From an uncultured Acetatifactor sp. (GTDB lineage: Bacteria > Bacillota > Clostridia > Lachnospirales > Lachnospiraceae): a DNA stretch of 39,148 nucleotides. The notes beneath the pieces are model-generated. The model was not told the DNA's origin, did no database searches, and was given only the letters and a program-made list of their open reading frames with translations. The DNA lies in NCBI GenBank assembly GCA_947624245.1, contig CANQJL010000022.1:1-39148 (forward strand). The letters run 5' to 3'. Shown in pieces: positions 7,317 to 14,266 of this stretch. A program made the position numbers and the translations under genes. Each line of letters begins with the position of its first letter. The stretch's first letter is position 1.

Positions 7317-8400
7317 CCGCTGCCCTCCTGATCTTCACGGTAAAGGTACTGCCTTTCCCGACCTCGCTCTCCACGGAAATATCTCCGCCAACAATGTCCA
7401 CTACCCGTTTGACGAGAGCCAGCCCCAAGCCGTTGCCCTGCGTGGCGTGTGAGGTATCTCCCTGATAGAATTTCTCGAAAATGTGCTTTCCGACCTCAGG
7501 GGAAATCCCGCAGCCGGTGTCGGATACTCGGACAGCAGCAAAATCCCCCTCGGCTTTCAATGTCACGGATACCGTGCCGCCGCTTTCCGTGAATTTCAGG
7601 GCGTTGGAAAAAAGGTTGTTCCAGACAAGAGACAACAGTTCATCGTCCGACTGAACAATCACCTCTTCTTCGAGATCCGTTTCAATGTCGATGTTCTTTT
7701 TTTCCCATGTGCTTTCAAAATTCAGAAGGCACTCGGCAAGCTGCTCGCCAAGATTATACCGTTTCGCAGCAGGATAGATCTGCTGGTTTTCCAGACGGTT
7801 CAGCTTCAGAATGTTTGTAATGAGGTCAGCAAGACGGCGGGACTGTTCGGTGATGGCCTTAGCGTACTCCGTCCGCTGCGCTTCGGTCAGATTGGGACTT
7901 TGGAGCATAGTTCCGTAATTTTGCATGACGGCCAGAGGCGTTTTCAGTTCATGTGACACATTGGCGATGAAATCCGTCCGCAGGGTCTCCACGCCGGAAA
8001 GTTCCTTTGCCATGCGGTTGAAGCAGTCGATGATGATGTCAAAGCCGTCCTCGCCCACAAAACCATGAATCGGTTCAATGTGGGCGGAAAAATCGCCGCG
8101 CATAAGCTTTTCCGCTCCCTTTATGATCTGACGCACCGGACGCTCTACCATAAACCGGCGGCGCACAGCGTCTATGACGGTGCATAGCAGGCTGAGGAAA
8201 AGCACGTTCCCCATCGTCAGAACCGCTGCTGTTCGGATGCCCTTTTCCGTGAAGGAGATCTCCACAGAAGTCTGCATGGTGTAAAGGAAAAGCAGCATAC
8301 AACAGGTGATGACGAACGCAATCAAAAAAAAGAAGACAACATACTGGCGCAGGGCGGTAAACAGCCGTTTCCGCCGCCGTATAGCAATTTCTCTGCTCAT
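7291..8400 (-). CDS. Sensor histidine kinase with a very short external loop
   Basis: A 369-residue kinase. Two membrane helices lie near residues 15-40 and 59-80, joined by only about 17 exposed residues. A HAMP-like linker follows (VRQIIKGAEKLMRGDFSAHI), then the HisKA helix with the phospho-accepting His in VSHELKTPLAVM, and the ATPase domain with WNNLFSNALKFT (N box), VSDTGCGISPE (G1), FEKFYQGD and GNGLGLALVKRVV (G2). It phosphorylates the response regulator encoded just upstream. The tiny external loop is typical of kinases that sense the membrane or a partner membrane protein. The start at 8400 is preferred over 8412. A 14-bp hairpin separates it from the regulator gene. Confidence 0.92.
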   Translation of the reverse strand: MSREIAIRRRKRLFTALRQYVVFFFLIAFVITCCMLLFLYTMQTSVEISFTEKGIRTAAVLTMGNVLFLSLLCTVIDAVRRRFMVERPVRQIIKGAEKLMRGDFSAHIEPIHGFVGEDGFDIIIDCFNRMAKELSGVETLRTDFIANVSHELKTPLAVMQNYGTMLQSPNLTEAQRTEYAKAITEQSRRLADLITNILKLNRLENQQIYPAAKRYNLGEQLAECLLNFESTWEKKNIDIETDLEEEVIVQSDDELLSLVWNNLFSNALKFTESGGTVSVTLKAEGDFAAVRVSDTGCGISPEVGKHIFEKFYQGDTSHATQGNGLGLALVKRVVDIVGGDISVESEVGKGSTFTVKIRRAADGEIQKDT

Positions 8401-8435
8401 TTTAATCCCCATTCCAAGCGAGTTTACTTCGTTTT

Positions 8436-8468
8436 GTGAAATAATAAGCTATCGAGCTTATTTTTCAC
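8436..8468 (-). other. Intercistronic hairpin between response regulator and kinase
   Basis: GTGAAA-T-AATAAGCT (8436-8450) and AGCTTATT-TTTCAC (8455-8468) pair over 14 bp with one bulged base and an ATCG loop. It overlaps the regulator stop codon and has no T-run on the minus strand, so RNA processing or 3'-end protection that favours regulator over kinase is more likely than termination. Confidence 0.6.
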
Positions 8469-9136
8469 ACTATCACCGCCTTATAGCCCAGACCGTGAAC
8501 GGTCTTCAGTTCAAACTCGTCGCAGGCTTCAAATTTTCCGCGCAGCTTTGTCATGTAAACGTCCACTGCTCTCGGCGCGGTATTCGTTTCCGCATCCCAG
8601 AACTCGTCCATGAGCTGGGTGCGGGTAAAGGTCTTGCCGGGATAGGACAGGAGCTTATAGATGATATTGAACTCCCGCGTCGTCAGGGGGATTTCCTCTC
8701 CGTCATAGACCGCCGTGCGCTCGTCCATGTCCAGCCGCAGCGCACCGATCTCCAGCTTGTGGGAAGTGGCGATCTTCGCCCGCCGCAACAGCGCCCCAAT
8801 CCGCAAGAAAAGCTCGTCCAGGTCGATGGGCTTTACCATGTAATCGTCAATCCCTATCCGGTAGCCCTTCTGCTTGGACGCGAAATCGTCCCGCGCCGTC
8901 ATAAATATGATCGGTATATCCTCATTGAGCGAGCGCACCGTTTTCGCGAACTCATAACCGTCGATACCGGGCATCATAATATCGGAGACGATCAGATCAA
9001 AGGTGTTCCCATACATGGCGTCATAGGCTTCCTTTGCGGAAAGACACCCCACCGCCTGATAGCCGCTGCCGTTCAGGAAGGAGCAGACCGTGCGGTTTAA
9101 GTCTTTGTCGTCCTCCACCACCAAAATCTGAAACAT
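8465..9136 (-). CDS. OmpR-family response regulator
   Basis: A 223-residue two-domain regulator. The receiver domain has the acidic pair ED(D) at 8-10, the phospho-acceptor Asp at about 52 in LIVSDIMMPG, the switch Thr in IFMTARDD, and Lys in YMVKPIDLDEL. The C-terminal winged helix runs from about 125 to 223 and includes LTTREFNIIYKLLSYPGK, AVDVYMTKLRGKFE and VHGLGYKAVI, typical of OmpR/PhoB DNA-binding domains. Its gene is followed by the cognate kinase. The promoter region holds a 21-bp box that recurs in front of the gene at 9456-9824, suggesting autoregulation and control of that gene. The start at 9136 has GGAGGG upstream. Confidence 0.93.
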   Translation of the reverse strand: MFQILVVEDDKDLNRTVCSFLNGSGYQAVGCLSAKEAYDAMYGNTFDLIVSDIMMPGIDGYEFAKTVRSLNEDIPIIFMTARDDFASKQKGYRIGIDDYMVKPIDLDELFLRIGALLRRAKIATSHKLEIGALRLDMDERTAVYDGEEIPLTTREFNIIYKLLSYPGKTFTRTQLMDEFWDAETNTAPRAVDVYMTKLRGKFEACDEFELKTVHGLGYKAVIV

Positions 9137-9165
9137 AATATGTCCCTCCGTGATTCCGTTTTTTT

Positions 9166-9196
9166 ATTATAACACCCAAATGTTAAAGTTTTGTTT
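9166..9196 (-). promoter_or_regulatory. Promoter of the response regulator with candidate regulator box
   Basis: The minus strand has TATAAT (9166-9171) 30 bp before the start codon and no good -35. Instead the -35 region holds AAACAAAACTTTAACATTTG (part of 9176-9196), which matches a box at 9891-9911 in 17 of 21 positions. A weak -35 replaced by an activator box is typical of OmpR-type control. The box overlaps the stop codon of the upstream gene. Confidence 0.55.
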
Positions 9197-9440
9197 GCGT
9201 TTTGTCTTTTTTATAAAATTCCTGTTCCTCATGAAGCCGCTTTTTGGCGTCCTCCACGGTTTCGCCTTCGTGGGTCAGGAACTTATCCACGAATCCGTCT
9301 TCGACTTTTCTGTATGTGCCTACGACACCGTTCTCGACTTTCTTATACGCGCCTACAACGCCTTCCTCAATCTTCTTGTACCCGCCGACAACCGCATCGG
9401 CAATTTTTTCGTTTGCTTTTACGAGCTTTGACTTTGCCAT
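9183..9440 (-). CDS. Small protein with 11-residue amphipathic repeats
   Basis: An 85-residue protein without a signal peptide. Its centre is built of consecutive 11-residue units, VVGGYKKIEEG, VVGAYKKVENG, VVGTYRKVEDG, then a weaker FVDKFLTHEGE. The spacing and the Lys-x-Glu-x-Gly-Val-Val pattern recall the 11-residue repeats of synucleins and some LEA or apolipoproteins, which form membrane-surface helices. The similarity may be convergent. The charged C-terminus (EDAKKRLHEEQEFYKKDK) is helical. The gene sits between the GMC membrane protein and the response regulator, so a peripheral membrane-binding role in envelope stress is plausible. Relatives occur in other Firmicutes as unnamed proteins, from memory. 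AGGAGG precedes the start. Confidence 0.75.
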   Translation of the reverse strand: MAKSKLVKANEKIADAVVGGYKKIEEGVVGAYKKVENGVVGTYRKVEDGFVDKFLTHEGETVEDAKKRLHEEQEFYKKDKTQTKL

Positions 9441-9455
9441 GATAAAATCCTCCTA

Positions 9456-9824
9456 TTATTTCAGTCCCTTGATTACGGGAATCAGACAGAGCAGCAGGAC
9501 AATCCCCACGATGCCAACGATGATGCCGGGCACCAGCATATTCCAGATCATCGTCATGCACATTCCCACGCCGAATACGATTGCACCGAGGACGCCGAGA
9601 AGCGTTGTCCCGATAGCCTTGCCGTTAAAAACAATGGCGGGTTTTCCGTCCATCTTTCTGCGGACAAGCACCATCGCCAGCAGAATCACCACGCCTGCTA
9701 TGCCGATTACAACGCCCTGCTTGAACGCGTTCCACTGCGGAAGGAGTCCCATACACATACCCAGGGCAAAGAGGATACCACCGACAGTACTCATGATCAG
9801 TGTCACAAAGTTTTTCTTTTTCAT
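9456..9824 (-). CDS. Four-helix membrane protein with two GMC-type modules
   Basis: A 122-residue membrane protein of unknown function made of two similar halves. Each half has a helix ending in GMCM, a short turn with W, and a second helix: ALGMCMGLLPQWNAF then GVVIGIAGVVILL, and GVGMCMTMIWNML then GIIVGIVGIVLLL. The halves flank a short hydrophilic link (RRKMDGKPAIVFNGKA). A third copy of the module is in the protein at 5960-6343. The start at 9824 has GGAGGTG upstream. Its promoter region carries the same 21-bp box as the response regulator, so it is a likely target of that system. Confidence 0.75.
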   Translation of the reverse strand: MKKKNFVTLIMSTVGGILFALGMCMGLLPQWNAFKQGVVIGIAGVVILLAMVLVRRKMDGKPAIVFNGKAIGTTLLGVLGAIVFGVGMCMTMIWNMLVPGIIVGIVGIVLLLCLIPVIKGLK

Positions 9825-9890
9825 TGAAATGCACCTCCGTTTTTTAGTGATCTCTCACTTGATGACTATACTGTACTGCCGGAATATTTG

Positions 9891-9911
9891 CGAAACTTTC
9901 AAGTTTTGTTT
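9891..9911 (-). promoter_or_regulatory. Second copy of the candidate response-regulator box
   Basis: On the minus strand the box reads AAACAAAACTTGAAAGTTT plus CG, matching the box before the response regulator at 17 of 21 positions, including AAACAAAACTT exactly. It lies 67 bp before the start of the GMC membrane protein. The -10 is unclear (TATAGT at 9865-9870 is one option). Confidence 0.5.
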
Positions 9912-9925
9912 GAGAAATATTAAAA

Positions 9926-9956
9926 TTCCCCCGTTTTTCTGCATAAAACGGGGGAA
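9926..9956 (-). terminator. Intrinsic terminator of the glutamine-amidotransferase gene
   Basis: TTCCCCCGTTTT (9926-9937) pairs perfectly with AAAACGGGGGAA (9945-9956) around a 7-nt loop. On the minus strand it begins 10 nt after the stop codon at 9967 and runs into a T-rich stretch, so it ends leftward transcription. Confidence 0.85.
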
Positions 9957-9966
9957 AAATTTTATT

Positions 9967-10677
9967 TTACATGATATATTTCATTGATTCCACAAATGCC
10001 CGAAATATTTTCCTGCTGCTTTGGTCTGTCTTGTAGGAATATTCCGGATGCCACTGCACCGCCCATAGGAATTTTTGCGACGGCATATACAGGGCTTCCG
10101 CAAGCCCGTCCGGAGAAAATGCCATTACCTCAAGTCCCGGTGCAGGTCTTTTTACCGCCTGATGGTGATAGCTGTTTACCGGCAAAGATTCCGTTTTCAG
10201 GCATTCCTGCAATGGTGAGCCCTTTATCAGTGATACCTCATGGGCGGGCGCATCGTACGGAGCATTCTGATGATGCCCTATATTGGACGGGTGCTGGAGG
10301 GGCAGATCCTGATACAGGGTGCCCCCAAGCGCAGCATTGATAAATTGTATGCCTCTGCAGATTCCAAGTATGGGCTTTTCCGATTCCATAGACAGCTTTA
10401 ACACGATCGCTTCCATTGTATCGCGCTTTTCACAGCAGGAGACAAGCCCGTCCAGCGGTTCTTCGCCATACAGCTTCGGAGAAACGTCCTGCCCGCCCGT
10501 GAAGAGGATACCGTCACATATATTGACAAGGCGTGAGATTTCATCTTTGTCATCTAAAAACGGAAATATAATGGGGACAGCTCCCGCCTGGATGATTCCG
10601 TCCGGATACCCGGGAAGCATCCAAATACTGTTTTTTTCTTCGTCCCATAAGGGCATAATTCCCACAACAGGTTTCAT
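9967..10677 (-). CDS. Gamma-glutamyl-gamma-aminobutyrate hydrolase-like class I glutamine amidotransferase
   Basis: A 236-residue PuuD-like hydrolase. The nucleophile Cys is in PILGICRGIQFIN, with the His/Glu pair in WHPEYS near the C-terminus; FTGGQDVSP and YGEEPL are family landmarks. PuuD enzymes release GABA from gamma-glutamyl-GABA in putrescine breakdown, and Firmicute relatives also act on other gamma-glutamyl amides. No other putrescine genes are nearby, so the substrate is open. The start at 10677 (MKPVVGIMP) has GGAGG 9 nt upstream; the ATG at 10683 is too close to that site, and a much longer frame extending to 10896 has no support. Confidence 0.88.
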   Translation of the reverse strand: MKPVVGIMPLWDEEKNSIWMLPGYPDGIIQAGAVPIIFPFLDDKDEISRLVNICDGILFTGGQDVSPKLYGEEPLDGLVSCCEKRDTMEAIVLKLSMESEKPILGICRGIQFINAALGGTLYQDLPLQHPSNIGHHQNAPYDAPAHEVSLIKGSPLQECLKTESLPVNSYHHQAVKRPAPGLEVMAFSPDGLAEALYMPSQKFLWAVQWHPEYSYKTDQSSRKIFRAFVESMKYIM

Positions 10678-10694
10678 TTTCATGTACCTCCGTA

Positions 10695-10732
10695 AACAAA
10701 AAGACAACGTCACCCTTTCAGGCTCCGTTGTC
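10695..10732 (-). terminator. Terminator after the PadR-DUF2812 operon
   Basis: GACAACG (10703-10709) pairs with CGTTGTC (10726-10732), and on the minus strand a TTTTTG run follows. It lies about 50 nt after the DUF2812 stop and just before the ribosome-binding site of the next minus-strand gene, so it could also act as an attenuator for that gene. Confidence 0.65.
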
Positions 10733-10783
10733 TGCTTGTAATGTATTATAATACCGGAATTCGGGAAATACAATCTAAAATAG

Positions 10784-11716
10784 TCAGTCCAATCTATATT
10801 CAAATTGCCCTGTCTGCCCCGGTTCTGCGCCGGGCAGATACCGGGTATAGATACTGTAGGTGCCCGGGGTGAGGAACAAATAAGAGGTCTGCTCAATCTG
10901 CGTTCCCTCCGCGGTGTAATACAGGGGCAGCGTGTCGTAAGCTGCGCCGTAGGATTCTTGGCCGGGCGATTCTTTCACAATAACGATTCTTACGTCCTTC
11001 GGCGCGTCAACACTCACATTCAGAGTATAGATATCCGGCAGCTTTACATTAAATTGACACTGCCATGCGCTGTCCTCCTCCGGAACGATATATTCCGTCT
11101 GGGTGCGAAAGCCTTTCATTCGGAAACCGCCAAAGACCAAAGCGGTGACAAACAGTACAAAAATAGGAATCAGCATTCGGCCGGGAATCCCGCGTCGGTC
11201 TGACCGGCCGATCCATCTCGTGCTAAAAGTGAGCAGAAGACCCAACAGCACGCAGGTCAGATTCAGACAGATGCCGGAGACAGCCGGATGAAGGAAATTC
11301 ATGCCAAGGAAGACGATACCTAACACGAGCTCGGTTACTCCCAATATGCGGGCAATGCGTCTCCAGCGGTCTGCCATCTCTTTTCCGGAAACAGTATCCG
11401 TATAGATTTGGTATTCCTCTTCCGGTGCAGAAGGATCGTATACTTTGCGAAAATAGTGCCAGCCGTGGAAAGTGGAGTTGAGATATTCCCACCCCTGTTC
11501 GGCAAAGGTCGCCCGATAGCGTGCAGGATCGTCGATATCCTGATTAAAATCCAGCGCATAGCGGTATTCCACCGAATCGTCAAAGGCAAATTTGTTGCGG
11601 AACAGACCGCCCTTGATTAACTGCCACCCCTTTTGGGATTGTGCCTCCAAATCCTGTCTTTCCCGCTCGAACTCCCAGGCGGCGTATATTTTATAAATGT
11701 TCTTGGTTTCTTTCAT
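10784..11716 (-). CDS. DUF2812 domain membrane protein
   Basis: A 310-residue protein. Residues 1-105 match the DUF2812 pattern (AAWEFERERQDLEAQSQKGW, then AEQGWEYLN and WHYFRK). Two membrane helices follow (about 123-142 and 148-163), then a third near 182-198, and an extracytoplasmic C-terminal domain of about 110 residues with a beta-rich look. The family commonly travels with a PadR repressor, as here, and is thought to respond to membrane or drug stress; the molecular job is not known. The start has GGGAGGTG 5-6 nt upstream, and a GC hairpin sits just before that site. Confidence 0.85.
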   Translation of the reverse strand: MKETKNIYKIYAAWEFERERQDLEAQSQKGWQLIKGGLFRNKFAFDDSVEYRYALDFNQDIDDPARYRATFAEQGWEYLNSTFHGWHYFRKVYDPSAPEEEYQIYTDTVSGKEMADRWRRIARILGVTELVLGIVFLGMNFLHPAVSGICLNLTCVLLGLLLTFSTRWIGRSDRRGIPGRMLIPIFVLFVTALVFGGFRMKGFRTQTEYIVPEEDSAWQCQFNVKLPDIYTLNVSVDAPKDVRIVIVKESPGQESYGAAYDTLPLYYTAEGTQIEQTSYLFLTPGTYSIYTRYLPGAEPGQTGQFEYRLD

Positions 11717-11730
11717 ACTTACACCTCCCA

Positions 11731-11746
11731 GCGTGCTTTAGCACGC
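11731..11746 (-). other. Intercistronic hairpin before the DUF2812 gene
   Basis: GCGTGC-TTTA-GCACGC is a perfect 6-bp hairpin placed immediately upstream of the DUF2812 ribosome-binding site. A second small stem, CCGCC/GGCGG, lies about 25 nt further upstream. It may set the ratio of PadR to DUF2812 protein. Confidence 0.5.
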
Positions 11747-11809
11747 ATACTTTCCTCGCCTTCTGCCGCCAATCAGGCGGTCTTTGATTCCGAATTGAAA
11801 ATTTTAATT

Positions 11810-12133
11810 TTAATTTTTATCCCCAATTACGTCATCTGCAGTGCGAACCATATGCCGAAGCCGATCCAATTCCTCAAGCAGCACCTGTCGGCCTGCATCG
11901 GTCAGCCGGTATTGCCGTTTGCGGTCATAACCGTTGACCGGACATTCCTCGATCCAACCCTTCTTCATCATTTGGCTGGTGGCCCCGTACATCGTGCCGG
12001 AGCCGATACGCACATTCCCGTTCGACAGTTTTAAGGACTGCTGCATGATCCCGTAGCCGTGATTTGGCCCATGATACAAACACAACAGGATAAAGAAATA
12101 ACTTTCGGTCAAAGGCTCTGTTTTGTTCGCCAT
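11810..12133 (-). CDS. PadR family transcriptional regulator
   Basis: A 107-residue winged-helix regulator of the short PadR class. It has the family opening LTESYFFILLCLYHGPNHGYGIMQ, the recognition region IGSGTMYGATSQMMKKGWIEE, and the wing RKRQYRLTDAGRQVLLEEL. Such proteins are dimeric repressors released by small hydrophobic ligands or stress signals. The start at 12133 is supported by GGAGGTG upstream; the frame also opens at 12151, inside that site. It is first in an operon with the DUF2812 gene and probably represses its own promoter through two near-palindromic operators. Confidence 0.93.
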   Translation of the reverse strand: MANKTEPLTESYFFILLCLYHGPNHGYGIMQQSLKLSNGNVRIGSGTMYGATSQMMKKGWIEECPVNGYDRKRQYRLTDAGRQVLLEELDRLRHMVRTADDVIGDKN

Positions 12134-12160
12134 AAATATCCCACCTCCCATATCAGACGC

Positions 12161-12223
12161 CGATATATGTCGTCACTCGCCATATTGTGAATGTATTGTA
12201 GCACGATATATGTCGGGTGTCAA
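12161..12223 (-). promoter_or_regulatory. PadR promoter with two operator copies
   Basis: On the minus strand TTGACA (12218-12223) and TACAAT (12195-12200) are 17 bp apart. The same 12-mer, CGACATATATCG, occurs twice: once inside the spacer (12204-12215) and once downstream of the start of transcription (12161-12172), centres 43 bp apart. The element is nearly self-complementary, as expected for a dimeric PadR repressor, and both sites would block RNA polymerase. Confidence 0.8.
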
Positions 12224-12286
12224 CATAGTTTTTAAATCTTATAAAAAAATCGGAATTTTTCATCGAAAGAAAGTTCATTTGAAGAA

Positions 12287-12335
12287 TTGACAAAATCAAG
12301 CGTTTCCGATTATAATATAATTGTTGTTATATAAC
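12287..12335 (+). promoter_or_regulatory. Promoter and likely operator of the TetR-CPBP operon
   Basis: TTGACA (12287-12292) and TATAAT (12311-12316) are 18 bp apart. Near the transcription start sits the palindrome GTTATATAAC (12326-12335), extended imperfectly to TTGTTATATAACGAA, a plausible site for the TetR-type protein encoded 30 bp downstream. Confidence 0.7.
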
Positions 12336-12363
12336 GAAAATTATTAAAAGGAGCGGAAAACTT

Positions 12364-12936
12364 ATGCCGCCAAAACCTAAGATCACAAAAGAAATGATCG
12401 TGGACTCTGCCTTTGAGATTGCCCGGAAGACCGGTGCGGAAAATATTAACGCAAGAACCGTCGCGGAAAGGTTGGAATGTTCCACGCAGCCTATTATGTA
12501 CCACTTTGCAACGATTGAGGAATTGAAAAAAGCTGCCTATGCGAAGGCAGACCGGTATCACTCCGAATATCTGATGCATATTGAAAGCCCGCACAAAGGC
12601 GTTATGCTCGGAATCGGGCTGAATTATATCCGCTTTGCGATGGAAGAACCGCATTTGTTCCGTTTCCTCTTTCAATCAAACTTTTTTGCCGGAACGACTT
12701 TGCTTGAAATGATAGACGCCGAAGAGCTTGCTCCTGTTCTTTCGGCGATGCAGGGCGCAGTGGGAGGAAGCATAGAGCAGGTAAAGGAGATCTTTATCAC
12801 AGTTTTTTTATTTGCTCACGGCTATGCGAGCATCATCGCCAACAATTCTCTGGAATATGACGAGGAACTTATAAAATCCCATTTGGAGCGGGCCTATAGA
12901 GGTGCGGTATCGGCAGTACGGGAGGAAATAGATTGA
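12364..12936 (+). CDS. TetR/AcrR family transcriptional regulator
   Basis: A 190-residue regulator. The N-terminal helix-turn-helix spans about residues 7-52 (ITKEMIVDSAFEIARKTGAE, then NARTVAERLECSTQPIMYHF). Residues 60-190 form the helical ligand-binding domain, with no clear ligand. The start at 12364 has AGGAG 8-9 nt upstream. The stop codon overlaps the start of the CPBP protease gene (TTGA), so the two are coupled and the protease is probably its main target besides itself. Confidence 0.92.
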   Translation: MPPKPKITKEMIVDSAFEIARKTGAENINARTVAERLECSTQPIMYHFATIEELKKAAYAKADRYHSEYLMHIESPHKGVMLGIGLNYIRFAMEEPHLFRFLFQSNFFAGTTLLEMIDAEELAPVLSAMQGAVGGSIEQVKEIFITVFLFAHGYASIIANNSLEYDEELIKSHLERAYRGAVSAVREEID

Positions 12937-13613
12937 AAAAAGATCAACAGGTGACCAAGAACAACAAAAAAGGCGTTGTCCTCACGATAATAGGTGCGGC
13001 AATCATGATATTACTGACGGTGACGAAGGTTGTGCCGTCCTCGACAATAGCGGGGTATTCCGTATTTGTGGGAATCGCATTTTTCTTTCTCACGGAAGCT
13101 GTCAGCAAAGCAAAAGGCTCCGAATCAGGATTGCGTTTTACTACTATTTGGGAGGATCTTAAAAAGCCGGGCGTGATCGTCTGGGCGCTGCTGCCAATCG
13201 TGAGCGGCATTATAATGAATATTCTGGGAAATCTGATTTTTCACGGAGAATTTCTTGACCATGTAATGGGGCGAACAAGTGCTTTTCTGTCTTTTGATAA
13301 GATTGCTCTGCTGGCAGGCCAGATCATCATTGCGGCATTCGGCGAGGAAATCGCATATCGGGGATTCTTCCTCGGGAAAGGTATGAAGATACTTCCGTTC
13401 TGGCTCTGCGCGATTATGTCATCTGTTGTTTTTGCGGCAGGGCACATTGCCGCAGGGAACATAGGGATTGTGATCTATGACGTTGCCGGCGTATTCATCG
13501 ACAGCTTGATTTTCTCTATGGTCTATCGTAAATCGGGCAACTGCGTCGTCAGCACGCTTTCGCATATTCTCGCAAACACAGCAGCGCTTGTTGAAGTATT
13601 CCTGTTCTTTTAA
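12933..13613 (+). CDS. CPBP family intramembrane metalloprotease (Abi/CAAX-like)
   Basis: A 226-residue membrane protein with about six to eight helices. The family's active-site motifs are present: EEIAYRGFF (glutamate pair and arginine), FAAGHIAAGN with the first metal-binding histidine, and LSHILANTAA with the second His and Asn. Members process membrane-bound peptides, and in Gram-positive bacteria are linked to bacteriocin self-immunity or peptide-signal processing; the substrate here is unknown. Translation appears to begin at TTG (12933), which overlaps the TetR stop as TTGA, with GGAGG 7 nt upstream. Confidence 0.88.
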   Translation: MKKDQQVTKNNKKGVVLTIIGAAIMILLTVTKVVPSSTIAGYSVFVGIAFFFLTEAVSKAKGSESGLRFTTIWEDLKKPGVIVWALLPIVSGIIMNILGNLIFHGEFLDHVMGRTSAFLSFDKIALLAGQIIIAAFGEEIAYRGFFLGKGMKILPFWLCAIMSSVVFAAGHIAAGNIGIVIYDVAGVFIDSLIFSMVYRKSGNCVVSTLSHILANTAALVEVFLFF

Positions 13614-13635
13614 GTCGGGATTTGCCTCTGCAGGA

Positions 13636-13687
13636 TTGACATTATTCCACAAGTAGAATATAATTATCGTATTCTACTTGTGGAATA
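13636..13687 (+). promoter_or_regulatory. PadR promoter embedded in a perfect 18-bp inverted repeat
   Basis: TTGACA (13636-13641) and TATAAT (13659-13664) have a 17-bp spacer. TATTCCACAAGTAGAATA (13643-13660) recurs as a perfect inverted copy at 13670-13687 with a 9-nt gap. The left arm fills the spacer and enters the -10, and the right arm covers the transcription start. This is a textbook repressor arrangement for the PadR gene starting at 13715. The repeat could also form an mRNA hairpin only if transcription starts upstream. Confidence 0.85.
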
Positions 13688-13714
13688 TTAATTTTCTGAA
13701 GGAGACAGTCTACG

Positions 13715-14266
13715 ATGCTCAAACATGGGATATTGGGATTATTAAACTACGGCGATATGAGCGGCTACGAGATCCGCGAGGTCTTTCAGAATTCCCTCAA
13801 CTATTTCTGGACAGCGCAAACCAGCCAGATTTACCGTGAGATCGGCGTGCTGGAGCAAAACGGCTGGATCAAAAAGCAGACGGTGAAGCAGAGCGGAAAA
13901 CCGGACAAAAATATCTGCTCGATTACGGACCAGGGAAAAAAGGAATTGCTGCGCTGGCTGTCCGCTCCGGATACCGATGAGAATATGCGCTCCGCCGCTC
14001 TCATGAAAACCTTTTTTATGGGAGAATTGCCTGTTTCGGACAGTCTGCAGTTCTTCCGCGGGCTTAATCAGGGTTATGCGGCCGCTTTAGAGGACCTGAA
14101 AAACGCAGAAAATTCGATTCACGCCTATCGGGAAGTGATACCGAATCAAAAGGACGCGCTGTTCTGGCAGATGACGTTGGATTTCGGCAGACGGTATATG
14201 CAGATGTATCTCGATTGGACGAAAAGCTGCATGGAGCTTTTGCAAAATACGGAGGAGAATACTTGA
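13715..14266 (+). CDS. PadR family regulator with C-terminal dimerisation domain
   Basis: A 183-residue PadR protein of the longer class. Residues 1-85 are the winged helix (ILGLLNYGDMSGYEIREVF, QIYREIGVLEQNGWIKK, and the wing ending in SITDQGKKELLRWL). Residues about 95-178 are the helical C-terminal domain used for dimerisation. GGAG precedes the start by about 10 nt. It is coupled by a TTGA overlap to the flavodoxin-SCP2 fusion, and an 18-bp inverted repeat covers its promoter, so it probably represses both genes. Confidence 0.93.
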   Translation: MLKHGILGLLNYGDMSGYEIREVFQNSLNYFWTAQTSQIYREIGVLEQNGWIKKQTVKQSGKPDKNICSITDQGKKELLRWLSAPDTDENMRSAALMKTFFMGELPVSDSLQFFRGLNQGYAAALEDLKNAENSIHAYREVIPNQKDALFWQMTLDFGRRYMQMYLDWTKSCMELLQNTEENT

